Source: Sipunculus nudus | Taxonomy: Eukaryota > Annelida > Sipuncula > Golfingiida > Sipunculidae | DNA: 64,000 nt | Assembly (NCBI GenBank): GCA_026874595.1 | Contig: CM049306.1 | Span: 84,844,142-84,908,141, forward strand | Direction: 5' to 3' | Position numbers and translations under genes: made by a program | Notes under the pieces: model-generated | Databases searched by the model: none | What the model saw: only the letters and a program-made list of their open reading frames with translations | What the model was told of the DNA's origin: nothing | Shown here: positions 49,980 through 62,080 of the stretch, piece after piece | How the letters are laid out: every line of letters starts with the position of its first letter | Position numbering within the stretch: position 1 is the first letter of the stretch

Positions 49980-51111
49980 AGCGATTCTTAAAGAATATAA
50001 ATATAAAACTCACAGGCCCAGTTGCCGTGCATGGTGGAAAATTTCTAAGTAAGGCTTTCTCTGGTAAAACAAAACAACAACGAACCTTATAATCGTTGGG
50101 GCATAATGGGCACATTATTATAGACAAAGCCGATCAGGCTGAAATTTTTAACAGTTATTTTGCTTCACAAAGTAACTACAGTTACAGTTCTCAACCGCCA
50201 TTGACGATGATGCTAAATTGCAAATAACACATAAACTAGGTGAAAAGAACTTCACAGAACTTCTCATGTCATATTTGGAATTCGCTTTCCTGACAGGAAC
50301 ACATAAACATGATATGTTTGAAAGCAAATAAGCTTTTGGAAATTTTGAAAAAATTATAAATTCCATTTCTCTATGAAAGTTTTAGATCGTATGTACAAAT
50401 CACTAATACGTTTAGTACTGGAGTGTGGTGCTTTAATATTTAACAATTGTTCTGTCAGACAGTCATACCAGCTAGAGAGTATACAACGGAAAGCATGTTT
50501 AACATGTACTGGAGCGCTCTCGACTTCCAGCACTGGAGCTTTGGTAAACGAACTACAAGGGTCAAGTATAAAAATAAGAAGAGAGCTGGCTATACAATCC
50601 ACATTTTATGAAATGATTAACGGACTAGCTACAGTTTATCTGCTAATATTTTAACTCAAACTCTGTCTCATGCTCAGCCCTATACAGTCCGCGCAAATCG
50701 CATTTGCTAAAGATACCGAGGTTCACACGGAAAGACTGTCGCTTTTCTTTCCTTCCAATTTTCTTTTCTTTCCTTTCAATAGCCTGCAAACTTTTGAACT
50801 TTTTCCTATAATTCAGTCTACTTCAATCGATTCCTTTAAGGAAAATGTTCGTGACAATTTAAACCCTGCCTCTCCAGAAATATACAGTTATTATTGCGAC
50901 AAACATCGTCAACATGAAATTATCCATACTCGGTTACGACTAGGTGCCAGTTTCTTAAATCAATACCCATTTTCAATTGGAAAGACTGATGGTTATAATC
51001 TAATTGATATGCTCGATATGGACTGAGACGTTTATTTTTATTGTATTACGCCTACCAGTAATAATATATGTATAAATATCAGTTTATGTGGAATGTCAAT
51101 CTGTATTAACG

Positions 51112-51165
<54 letters not shown>

Positions 51166-51316
51166 TATCGTGTGTGAATATGTGTGCACTTTTCAAATCT
51201 GATCATTTATATATACATATATATATTCATGTTAATTTTTATCTTTCTTTTTATTTAGATGCAGGAGAGCAGTTGCATTAGCCTTATCGGCTACTTTGTT
51301 ATCCTATTGAAATAAA
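49980..51316 (+). pseudogene. Internally deleted CR1/Jockey-like LINE fragment inside the TIR element
   Basis: N-terminal RT flank: IIIDKADQAEIFNSYFASQS. The catalytic palm with YADD is absent. The C-terminal part then resumes: MYKSLIRLVLECGALIFNN, VRQSYQLESIQRKACLTCTG and EIIHTRLRLGASFLNQY, ending MLDMD and a stop near 51026. A 3' tail with a (TA)n run (51110-51164) ends at gaaataaata near 51316. Stops interrupt the frame, so it cannot encode a working protein. Confidence 0.8.
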
Positions 51317-51349
51317 TATTTTCCCACCTTGCAAATATATTTTTTACAC

Positions 51350-51565
51350 CTAGTAATTCGTGCGCACGGATCAGTAATTCGTGCGCACGGATTAGTAATT
51401 GGTGCGCACGAATTAATAAATTTTTTTTCTACCTTGGAAATTTATTTTTTCACACCGAGTAATTCGTGGCCACGAATTAGTAATTCGTGCGCACGAATTA
51501 GTAATTCGTGGCCACGAATTAGTAATTCGTGCGCACAGATTAGTAATTCGTGCGCACGAATTAAT
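51350..51565. repeat. Right palindrome array of the TIR element
   Basis: Eight cores start at 51359, 51380, 51401, then 51465, 51486, 51507, 51528 and 51549, exactly 21 bp apart within each group. Copies at 51465 and 51507 have GGCC in place of GCGC at the centre and stay perfect palindromes. Those at 51359, 51380, 51401 and 51528 have one-sided changes. Confidence 0.92.
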
Positions 51566-51606
51566 AAATATTTTTCACCATGTCGTCTCCCGGGCTCCGT
51601 AGTAAA

Positions 51607-52240
51607 CAGTATTTGCCATGTTAGAACCCAATAATAATATTGGAATGCAAAAGTAATGCATCCTGCAATCAGCTGGGGGCGTCCTTCCAATCAAAACTGC
51701 TTCTATGAGAGTAGGTTGAACTTTCTTCCTGAAAGTGATATCTGAAGTGATGACTGAAATCAGACTGAAATTGGATGGAGATTGATTGTTTGTGTCGTGG
51801 TCTATATGTCCGATAAGTGGCATCTCAGTGGTTTTACCAGGAGCACACGGCCACATGTTGTACACGACTTCGGGGTCAAAGGTTACGTGCAGGCCGCTTA
51901 GGCCAGCGACTATCTCTTACGGTAATGCCGACATGCATGATTACGCTATGATGACAATTTGTAAATCTTTTTTCACTTTAATTGGAAGATTTATTTATTG
52001 GTGGAGATTTTATACATAACATTATCAAGGAATGAAAATGCATGGACATGATTTGTTCAGTTCATTTTATAATATTAATCTTAAATATATGTCATGCTTG
52101 GGCGGATCTTTAGATAAGTATAAAAGTACCTGTTATTTGTCTGTTACTGCAAAGGCGGCGAAACCTGGGGGGCCCGCGGGGGCCGGGGCCCCCAATAAAA
52201 TCGTTAGGGGGGCTATTTTTATTATTGAATATTTGCATAA
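51607..52240. other. No gene seen; G/C-rich block at 52150-52220
   Basis: The block contains cctggggggcccgcgggggc and resembles ends of the G-rich nonautonomous repeats. A C-rich counterpart occurs at 52580-52665 (ggtcgcctacggccctga), so 52150-52665 may be one element split by (TA)n at 52243-52315. Confidence 0.35.
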
Positions 52241-52241
52241 A

Positions 52242-52307
<66 letters not shown>

Positions 52308-52669
52308 ATATATATAATTTTTATTATTGAGTATTAACATATAGTATAAATATATATATCCTCCGCTTGGGCGCTTCGCGCAACCAGTACTACTTGGAGA
52401 ACCATATATACATGGCCGCAGCCAAAGTTGATATTCTGTGTCAAAATGCGTCCATTGCCAGACAAATAACAATCTCGTAACAAGATGGTACTGTTTTACT
52501 AAGTAAGCATTGACCAATAAATGACAGGAAAAATGCACCAGAATGCAGTAGTATACAGAGTTTTTTTTTTAATTTTCCACACCGTGGGACACACCCTCCC
52601 CGTCGGGGATTTCCCCCTCAAACCACTTATTGCCCCCTGCCATTTGGGTCGCCTACGGCCCTGATATAT

Positions 52670-52674
52670 TTGTA

Positions 52675-52728
<54 letters not shown>

Positions 52729-52840
52729 AATATATATATTTATATATATATATAATATATGTATAAATATAAATATATATATAAATATATATATGTATAA
52801 ATATATATATATATAATATATATATATGTATAAATATGTA

Positions 52841-52893
<53 letters not shown>
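52670..52893. repeat. Long imperfect (TA)n tract
   Basis: TA dinucleotides with interspersed tgtataaata variants; its right part belongs to the first tandem-duplication unit. Confidence 0.9.
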
Positions 52894-52897
<4 letters not shown>

Positions 52898-53846
52898 CTA
52901 CTATTGCCCCCCCCCCCCCAATGAAAATTTTGTTTCGCCGCCAATGTACTGAGCAATCGGAAATATATATCCCTGGAAAGTTGACTAACTTTTCTTACCC
53001 ATTTAAACATGCCGTTATGCGGGATTTTTAAAACAGTAATGTACCAATAACAAGATGTTGTCGGAGGCTTCAAACCCCCGCCAGGATGATCCACAAGCCA
53101 CACATTAATACCGAATTATAGCTGTTAGATATTGGAATAGCCAAGAAAAGGGGCAGAATCCTTTTATTATTATTAATTATTAATTATTTTGTAGTGATCC
53201 AGGTTATCTAAAAAAATTAATGGATTGTTCCTTGGTTATTTTCCTAACCTCAAAAAATTTCTACAAAATCTGTTTCGAGCTTTTTGCGTAAATTAAAGAC
53301 AAACCGATGGTAAAGCAAAATACCCCCCCCCCCCCCCAATCCTTTTGACCCGTCCCCGGACCTTCTTAAATAAAATGACATAATAATGTTTTGTTCATTA
53401 TCGGGGCGACGATATCCTTCTAAATATTGCATTGACTTCAGTGGCTTATCCAGGATTTGAAAATAGAGGGGGCGCAGCCCTAATGTCGGGAAAGGGGGCT
53501 GCTCTGCGTCTTTTAGACATGTCATATATATATACATATATATATATATATTTATATATATATATGTTAATAAATCTTTTTTTAATTATATTGATATTCC
53601 ACAAAGCCCTATTAGTAGGAAGCAAGCTTATTTAAACTTGTTTGAACACACTGCGTGGCTGGTAAATTGTCTCCTACTAAACATATCAAATATTGTTCAA
53701 ATCTTGTTCAAGTTGTTTATTATGTTAACCATGGGACCCTCATCTATATATATATATATAATATATGTATAAATATAAATATATATATAAATATATATAT
53801 GTATAAATATATATATATATATAATATATATATGTATAAATATGTA

Positions 53847-53895
<49 letters not shown>

Positions 53896-54755
53896 CTACT
53901 ATTGGGCCCCCCCCCAATGAAAATTTTGTTTCGCCGCCAATGTACTGAGCAATCGGAAATATATATCCCTGGAAAGTTGACTAACTTTTCTTACCCATTT
54001 AAACATGCCGTTATGCGGGATTTTTAAAACAGTAATGTACCAATAACAAGATGTTGTCGGAGGCTTCAAACCCCCGCCAGGATGATCCACAAGCCACACA
54101 TTAATACCGAATTATAGCTGTTAGATATTGGAATAGCCAAGAAAAGGGGCAGAATCCTTTTATTATTATTAATTATTAATTATTTTGTAGTGATCCAGGT
54201 TATCTAAAAAAATTAATGGATTGTTCCTTGGTTATTTTCCTTACCTCAAAAAATTTCTACAAAATCTGTTTCGAGCTTTTTGCGTAAATTAAAGACAAAC
54301 CGATGGTAAAGCAAAATACCCCCCCCCCCCCCCCAATCCTTATGACCCGTCCCCGGACCTTCTTTTATAAAATGACATAATAATGTGTTGTTCATTATCG
54401 GGGCGACGATATCCTTCTAAATATTGCATTGACTTCAGTGGCTTATCCAGGATTTGAAAATAGAGGGGCGCAGCCCTAATGTCGGGAAAGGGGGCTGCTC
54501 TGCGTCTTTTAGACATGTCATATATATATACATATATATATATTTATATATATATATATGTTAATAAATCTTTTTTTAATTATATTGATATTCCACAAAG
54601 CCCTATTAGTAGGAAGCAAGCTTATTTAAACTTGTTTGAACACACTGCGTGGCTGGTAAATTGTCTCCTACTAAACATATCAAATATTGTTCAAATCTTG
54701 TTCAAGTTGTTTATTATGTTAACCATGGGACCCTCATCTATATATATATATATAT
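52752..54755. repeat. Tandem duplication of a ~995-bp unit
   Basis: Unit 1 runs from about 52752 to 53757, unit 2 to about 54755. taggtctactattg is at 52893 and 53891, and the ccatgggaccctc block recurs 994 bp on. Differences are few: C-run lengths, 'cccccc' against 'gggcccc', scattered substitutions and TA lengths. The unit includes ggcttatccaggatttg and a G-rich start. No intact coding region. Confidence 0.93.
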
Positions 54756-55513
54756 TGTTACGGAACCAAATATAAACAGATCACGTATGCGTGATGAACA
54801 CACAATTTTGTAATGGAGATAAAAAAAAATAAGATTCTGTAATAGTAGGCAGCGTGAAATGTCTAGGGGAATGAATAAAGAAGTCAGTGTTTTTTTGTTA
54901 CCAAATAACATATTTTATTCTTAAAACAACCCTAACATTACAAAATAATACAATTATACAGTAAAACACAAAGTGCACAGTACCTGGATACCACCACCGT
55001 CACAACGATAAGTTCTTTAAATGTATACTCTCGGGGAATGACAGTCCCATGTAAAGCTCTTGTAACAATCCAAAAAGTAAACTGAAGTCCAAACAAGACT
55101 CGTCATAAAATCCAGGAGAAAGTCTGAAGAAAATCTATAATTGCCGCACTGATCGGATAAGGTCCCAGAAACTGACACACGCTTCTGCGTCCGCTGGAAA
55201 TCTTCTCTGCTCTCACTCGGCTCCATAACACAGCCCCTTTATATACTCTTCACCCCAAGCCGAGAATTTTCCACTTCTCGAACAGTCTAAAAGATCTTAC
55301 ACAACACAGTAAACACGCGCCACAGGAAACATCTAGAAGAACATCGCTGTGTGACCCCACACAACAGGGTCCACGACCAGGCGAGAAAACCCAAGGCTAG
55401 CATGACAACGAGAGTTCAAACAGTACGGTTTAAACTGCGAATGTAACAAACGGCCCGGCGAGGGTGTCACAACACGAGTTACGCCCGTGTCACACAATAA
55501 AAAGAGCACCTGT

Positions 55514-55517
<4 letters not shown>
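54756..55517 (+). mobile_element. Probable solo LTR
   Basis: Starts TGTTACGGAACC and ends CACCTGTAACA, the TG...CA ends and short inverted repeat of LTRs. Both flanks are TA repeats, so a 5-bp duplication (ATATA) is compatible but uninformative. Within it are a TATA-like cctttatatact near 55238 and AATAAA near 55494, in order on the + strand. No primer-binding site, polyprotein or second LTR is seen. Superfamily not assigned. Confidence 0.6.

Positions 55518-55518
<1 letters not shown>

Positions 55519-55587
<69 letters not shown>
55519..55587. repeat. (TA)n microsatellite
   Basis: Continuous with the TA run on the other side of the LTR, suggesting insertion into a TA tract. Confidence 0.93.
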
Positions 55588-55588
<1 letters not shown>

Positions 55589-55734
55589 GTATTATTTGAA
55601 GAACAAAAAAATACATGCATCAATAAGTGAAGTGTTGTAACTTAATTGTAACTTTTAAGTAGAAGATACACATGTAAAAGAACTGAAATGGATTACCTAT
55701 TATATGTCACTGGATCTGCCAAAGGATACTACAT

Positions 55735-55932
55735 CTATTTTTCATGTAAAGCTTCTGATAATGAATTCCATAATATAGGTTTTCGTAGATGAATTAGTTT
55801 TGCAGAAATTAAGTTGGAACTATAGCCAGTTGGAGTTAAAAAGAAATAAAGATAGTCTGACCTGAGGTAATTAAAGTACGTAAACACAAGAAATATTAGA
55901 AGTGAAAAATACTCATTGACTGTTATTTGCAA
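55735..55932 (-). pseudogene. C-terminal fragment of a non-LTR retrotransposon ORF2
   Basis: On the minus strand, LRSDYLYFFLTPTGYSSN is followed by KPILWNSLSEALHEK. This fits the LR-N..L-P-T ... G/P-ILWNSLP-LR block near the end of CR1/Jockey-like proteins. No RT core is recognisable upstream (55933-56200). Confidence 0.5.
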
Positions 55933-56199
55933 ACCATTTTCAGGTTTATATTATTATTGAAAATGCAGCTTTCTGACATAAAGCCTGGCCATCTAGCTCC
56001 AGTGACAGTAGCTGGGTAAATATTTAGAGGTGATTTTTATTACCCCGGAATCAAGAAACCGGAAGCTTCCATATAGTCTCTTGGTGTATTCCAGGGTAAA
56101 TTTTAAAAATGAGGCATAGCAAGCGTCTAGTGAAAGTACAAATAGCTTGCATAGATTGTTTAACAGTTTTTGGCTATCCACCATCATGTTACAGAACAA

Positions 56200-57470
56200 T
56201 CACAGGGTTTGGAGACTTCACTTCTACACACAAAAAGAGAGATAGTAAAAAACATGAGAGAAATGTGTAAGTATATAATCCCTTTACTGTTTAGATTTAT
56301 TTTAGAAATTTTTAAAGTCTGACACTCTTTACATTTACATTAGGAACAATATCTTGCTAAGCTTTTTGTTCTTTCTTCACAAAATTTCAACAAATACAAC
56401 AAAACTAGTTTCTCTTAAGGTCAATAGGAACCTTTAGAACTGATAATAAATACACATTATTATATAAGATATGTATATCTATATTTACATTACAAACAAG
56501 ATCTTTCTTGTTTTTCTATTTTCTTTTCCATATGGGAATGACATAACCATAACCGCGCATAGAGACACATGAAAATATTTTTTTTACTTAAAACGCCATA
56601 CTTGACATCTATGTGTGTGCATACTCAATTAAAATAACATAAAATAAATTTGTGTTAACAAAAACTTGCTAGTAGGTGACTTGGATAAGTGTTAGCAGAA
56701 TTTTAGGGGGGGGGGGCACCCCTTTTCGCCCCCCTATGAATACGCCCCTGGACTTGTATAACCATGCCGCCATGATGAAGCAAAGGATTATACTGTGTTC
56801 AATTGATTAATCAAAGACGAAGACAGAAGGGATCATATTATTCATACTCCTTATGGAAATTGAGTGATTTAGACTATTTTATCGTGTGTCTGGACAAAAT
56901 ATATAGCTTATAGTTTGCCTTTTCGGGGCACCAAAGTGGCAAAGGATGCCCGGTAGTAGTGCCGTCAATTTATGGGAGTGACCCCCTACGATTATGTCCG
57001 GCAAAGGCAAAAACCGCTCACAGACCGATTCGAAAATAGCCGTACAGTCGTACCGCATTGTCGTTGCCGTGCCGTGCGCATGTGGACAGTCCAATGAAAT
57101 TGAAAATTTCATATTACTAATTTCTTGCCTTGGCGCATTATCGTTGCCTGATTGTCGTTTACAAAAAACGGATGATGTGTATTCAGCTTTATATGCTACA
57201 TTCATTACCTCTGGGATTAATGGTGATCACCAGATGTCAAGTGGTGAAAACGACTTGCGAACTTTCGGTTCCTAATTAACAGAATAAAATTAAAAGAAAA
57301 AAAGGCCCAATAACCGGATGCCTAGGTTGTAGTAACCGAACACGAACTGATCTATAATATGTTTCATCTCACTTTTGTTTAATTTTATTTGACAATAAAA
57401 GCTATCATTGTCACCAGTAAAAGTGTGCTATCGTCATTTGCTCCTCGGATGACGTCATTGCTATAGATAA
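56200..57470. other. No gene seen; G-rich repeat end at 56703-56755
   Basis: The short block gaatacgcccctgg with a G run matches ends of nonautonomous repeats. Open frames at 56879-57275 on both strands have no recognisable motif. Confidence 0.4.
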
Positions 57471-57840
57471 ATGTGAAGGTCGCCGACTTGGACACATGGG
57501 GTTACTCCTACATTCCCCAGTTCGCCAGTGGTATATTCCACTGTAACACGTGTCGAACGCTACTTTCCACTTGTCAGAACTTACGAATGCAGCATAACAG
57601 TCAGTTACGAATACTCACGACCACATCAGTCAAAGGGATGTTTTTTATGCAAGATCGAAAATCTCCTTACAACCGATTTGTTGGATTTTCATTGTGCGAT
57701 CATTCGCGACAATCAGCGACCACCATTGACTTGTACGACTGTCGTACGATTGTTTGTGACTTCCCATGTTTGCAGATCGTATTTAGTCGTAACTGGCCGT
57801 AACCCATTGTGTGACGGGACTATAAACAAATAATGAATGA
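57471..57840. other. Unassigned GC-richer block with cgtacga motifs
   Basis: Short related words (gtcgtacgatt, cgtaactggccgtaac, tgcgatcattcgcgac) occur on both strands and suggest a noncoding DNA element. No clear terminal repeats found. Confidence 0.3.
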
Positions 57841-58029
57841 TGGAGACACGTAAGAGTAATTTATTTAATGTTAACTGTATACAAATACACCTAATATTAT
57901 AAAGTTTCATTCTCAGGCGTCAATGTAATTATAAACATATACGTAATTACGCGGTGGCAATGCAGTTTTCCTAGAGGTTAAATATGAAACTAGAAATTAT
58001 ATATGCAATATATATTATTGTATATTGTA

Positions 58030-58205
58030 CACTAAAACCTCGCCTCACGAACACCTCGGTTTAGCGACCACCTCAAAACAAGGACAAATTTTATGGGTAA
58101 CGATCGATTCTTTTTGCTCTTTATGTAACATCTCGCTCACATACCACGTCGCAAATGCGACCAATTTATCAAGGCTCCGATGGTGGTCGTAATTACGAGG
58201 TTTTA

Positions 58206-58208
<3 letters not shown>
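58030..58208. mobile_element. pogo/Tigger-like MITE, 179 bp
   Basis: Left end cactaaaacctcgcctcacg and right end (inward) cagtaaaacctcgtaattac form imperfect inverted repeats of the pogo type. TA flanks both sides. The core (gaccacctc ... accaccatcgg) is also inverted. A (TA)n run follows at once to 58254. Confidence 0.75.
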
Positions 58209-58257
<49 letters not shown>

Positions 58258-58724
58258 TCTGAGGGTAAATATTTACAGATACGTGTCACATTGATCGCAA
58301 ATTTTCTAAATGTCATATTCGCTGTGTGTGATATACCGTAACAACAGCATTTAAACCATGTTTCTCTCCACACTGCCTCTGCTGTGACATTCGATTTTAC
58401 CAAAGTAAAAGAAACGTTTGAAGAATCATCTTCAGTAGCGATGCTTCAATGAAAACATACAAACATTATTTTTTGTCATTCCAACTGACAAAATCATCAA
58501 AGAGTGCATGACTTTGAAAATTGATCCTCATGACATGAGACACGGTGTCTTATATTTAGAAGGTAAGGTTCATCTATCAAAGTTCTGCTCTGATTAATCA
58601 ATGTCCTCTAGATAGTTTAGATAGTTATCTCGGGCCTTATAAATAAAATCCCGTATGACGACAACGCCTCTAACACAAACAGTAGGCTAAGGAGTACCAT
58701 TTATATTGGGGCCCCCTATAACAG

Positions 58725-59300
58725 TGACTCAAGGCCGGACTTGTATATCTGCTTTTCCAGTTTTTAAGGACTCGGACGTGGACTCGATGGTTCCGGACTC
58801 GGATTGTACTCGAACCTGATGGTAAAGACTTGAGAAATCCGGAGTCCAGTAGAAAAGAAAACTCTGTCACAGATTATATATAAAGTTTTAGCACTGCATT
58901 ATCGGGGGAACGCAATAAAACTACTATATAACTATAAAATACTATATAACGATGGTACACATGGATGAACATTAACTGAATGTTACAACAAATAAGACTT
59001 ATATATGCTATTTTTTAGCTCTGCATCTGGGGCTTAACTTATGTAACATTCAAGTAAAGGTCACTTATAAACTAATATAGAATTTGCATGATTATCTCAA
59101 ATATTGAAATTCTTTTAATAAGAAGATTTGTATTGGACTCTGACTTTGACAGGAGTTCTAAATGACTGGAACTCGAAGGAGGTTGGCTTGGACTCGAATC
59201 ACAAGGACTCTGATTTGGACTCTGACTTGAGTGGCCTGGAATCGGACTTGCACTCGGAATCGAATAGTGTGGAGTCGACTACACCACCGCCAGATAAATT
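58725..59300 (-). repeat. GGACTC-rich element, inverse relative of 17505-17945
   Basis: Arrays of ggactc/gactcg at 58730-58850 and 59135-59290 flank an AT-rich core that starts aactctgtcacagattat, matching the 17.5-kb copy in reverse. The right array yields a spurious open frame rich in Asp-Ser. Confidence 0.7.
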
Positions 59301-60488
59301 CAATGAAAATCATCATCTCCCATTAAAACGAGCAACCCGCTGTGACGACCAACGACAATTTGTTTTGTCCAAGACCAGCAAAGGTGTCTAGTTTCGGAAG
59401 TTACTTAGGCATCTCCAAGAAAGTATTTCATAGCCATGGAACTTCCGTTTAAGTATATCATAACATTTACTGGGAATACTCATCAACCATCGCGTCTGTT
59501 ATTGTGTTAAAATGTTGTGCCTTACTATACACTATTCTTTTATCTCTAGAAACATTACACTGACTATCCATTATATATTCACTAGAATCGATTTATGGGC
59601 CCCTTCCCGGCCTCCCTGGGATTTGAGGTTATATATTCATTGTAAAAATGCATCCACTGTCAGCGATCATTTTCAGCCTTCCTAGACTGAAACTCTTGAC
59701 ATGTACAGGCATGTTTATTAGCATTTTGGCTTCTTCATAGGAGAAGAAAAGTTCAATACTAGAGAAGATTTACTTCATTAAGTTATATTGGTGTGTTCTG
59801 TCAAAATTATCATTGTAATTGTACCGAATCCCCTGCCAAGTAAGAATTTAGGGGGTGAGAAATTTGACAAAATTACCAAATGTAGAATTCATAAAAATGC
59901 AATATATATGGAATATAACATGGAATATGCCAAACTTAAAAATGAAATATCAAATAAAAGTGGGTATGAGTATTAATTGTCTTAAATATTATGACGTATA
60001 TGAAATATGAATGATTTAGAAATTAAAAAAGGATGAAATGTATAAAAAAATTAACCAGGTCTAATATTAGCCATGAAAACATGACTCAGAGGCCTTTGTT
60101 AATTAACCGGACTGGGCCTGAGAGTAATGATACCAGTCACAATTGAACAGATGTTCAAAGAGTCAGATCAAAATATCGACTTGGTGGTGTTTCAAATAAA
60201 AACATTGAACAGTCGTGTTTTACTCATACTAGAAATGAATATATATACTTATATATGGAGTGAAGTGTTGCAAAATATCCCCTCTCTTCTCCTCCGCACC
60301 AGTTATTGTATGAAAAGCTATCGTTAGTTTGGTTCAACTGCCGCCATTGACGTATACGAGATCAGAGGACCATTGGGGCGTTTTATGTTTTGTTTATAAT
60401 AGTAGCACGTGCCTCTCCATATATTCATGCAGAAATTGGCACCTCTGTTCGGGCACATTTGCAGCTATAATAATATAGACTTGTACCT
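59301..60488. other. No gene seen
   Basis: AT-rich sequence without repeat structure or motif-bearing frame. Confidence 0.5.
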
Positions 60489-61411
60489 GGTGCTATAATG
60501 GACAATTTATTCTTCATCGGCCGTACAGTGACTAAATCTTCGCTGGTTGTATGTCCACATCAGTCTCTGAGAGGATTTGTTTAATGACTGAAATTTAGAG
60601 ATGAAAAAGGCCTGTGTAATCAATTATCACGGCATGTAGATACGTAAGTTTACTTTAGAGGATTTAATTTTTAGTTCTTGATACGGAATATGATAACATG
60701 TTTTTTATTAGACTCAAATTAACTTAGAACTGATCCGAACCCCATAACTTTTTCTGCCACCCCAACGTCTCCAGAATATAATATCCACGGATTGTAGTGA
60801 TGCGGATGATCAGTAGATGACATCAGCTAACGATGTATGATATTTCCTTAAAAGTCCTAAACAAAACAATTTAATTTTTGTTTAATTGCCAAAATAAACA
60901 TTAAAGAAAATTGTCCAATTTGGAAAAAAGACTCATGTATCATGGCATCATAGGTGCTATAATGGACAATTTATTCTTCATCGGCCGTACAGTGGCTAAA
61001 TCTTCGCTGGTTGTATGTCCACATCAGTCTCTGAGAGGATTTGTTTAATGACTGAAATTTAAAGATGAAAAAGGCCTGTGTAATCAATTTTCACGGCATG
61101 TAGATACGTAAGTTTACTTTAGAGGATTTAATTTTTAGTTCTTGATACGGAATATGATAACATGTTTTTTATTAGACTTAACTTAGAACTGATCCGAACC
61201 CCATAACTTTTACTGCCACCCCAACGTCTCCAGAATATAATATCCACGGATTGTAGTGGTGCGGATGATCAGTAGATGGCATCAGCTAACGATGTATGAT
61301 ATTTCCTTAAAAGTCCTAAACAAAACAATTTAATTTTTGTTTAATTGCCAAAATAAACATTAAAGAAAATTGTCCAATTTGGAAAAAGACTCATGTATCA
61401 TGGCATCATAG
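60489..61411. repeat. Tandem duplication, ~464-bp unit
   Basis: ggtgctataatggacaattt occurs at 60489 and 60953, and tatcatggcatcatagg ends both units. Only a handful of substitutions and short indels separate the copies, so the duplication is recent. Confidence 0.95.
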
Positions 61412-61649
61412 GCTAACATTCGAAACAGGGAAAACATTGGGATTAACTTCAGATGTGTTCTTGACCTGTGAAATTCTGATACCAAAGTCGACAGGCAATA
61501 TCTTTAAGTTATGGGTCACACCTTTATTAAGACTGAAGCCAGCTAGGACTGGTCTATACAGATTGTACAAGAGAAGGATGAGATTTTTTTTCAGAACTTG
61601 CTTAAAGAACATTAATGTAAAAATGTGTTAAAAATAGAACAAATACACT

Positions 61650-62080
61650 GTAAATCCCCTTGTGTTAAAAATAACACAAACTTGTGTTCCTCAAACACAA
61701 GTGCTTGTGTCTTATATGAACAGCGTCAACTTGTGTTAAAACAACACAAGAACTTGTGTCAAACCAAGTTTGACACAAGATTTGGTTATATATAACACAA
61801 GTCTCTTGTGTTAAATGTAACATATTCTTGTGTTAAATTAACATAATATACTTGTGTTAAAGGTAACACAAACTTGTGTTATAATAACACAATCTAGTTG
61901 TGTTAAAAGTTAAACAATCTTGTGTTAAATTAACACAATATACTATTGTTAAAGGTTAAACAAATTTGTGTTAGATATTACGTATTTTTGTGTTAAATTA
62001 ACACAAGATATTTTGTTATTCGTAACACATTCTTGTGTTATATTTAACACAAGTAACGTGTGTTGTTTTGACAAAAGGTT
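61650..62080. repeat. AACACAAG palindromic repeat block
   Basis: Words cttgtgtt and aacacaag alternate throughout, with unit palindromes such as cttgtgttaaattaacacaa. The whole segment can fold on itself. Possibly a foldback or MITE element; the left border is near cactgtaaatccc. Confidence 0.8.

Larger units (their letters stand above)
49577..51602. mobile_element. 2-kb TIR element with phased palindromes and enclosed LINE fragment
   Basis: Both ends read inward as CTACGGAGCCCGGGAGAC, then GACATGGTGAAAAATATT and TATTAATTCGTGCGCAC. The inverted repeat continues, with divergence, through gtgtgaaaaatatatttcc for about 150 bp. TAAA flanks both ends (49573-49576 and 51603-51606), a candidate 4-bp target-site duplication. 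No transposase is seen; the interior is a broken non-LTR retrotransposon. It reads as a MITE-like element into which a LINE inserted, or one that captured it. Confidence 0.75.

Noticed and set aside
56994-57275. Open frame starting MSGKGK, like histone H4
   Set aside because: Only the first few residues resemble H4. The rest lacks any histone-fold sequence.
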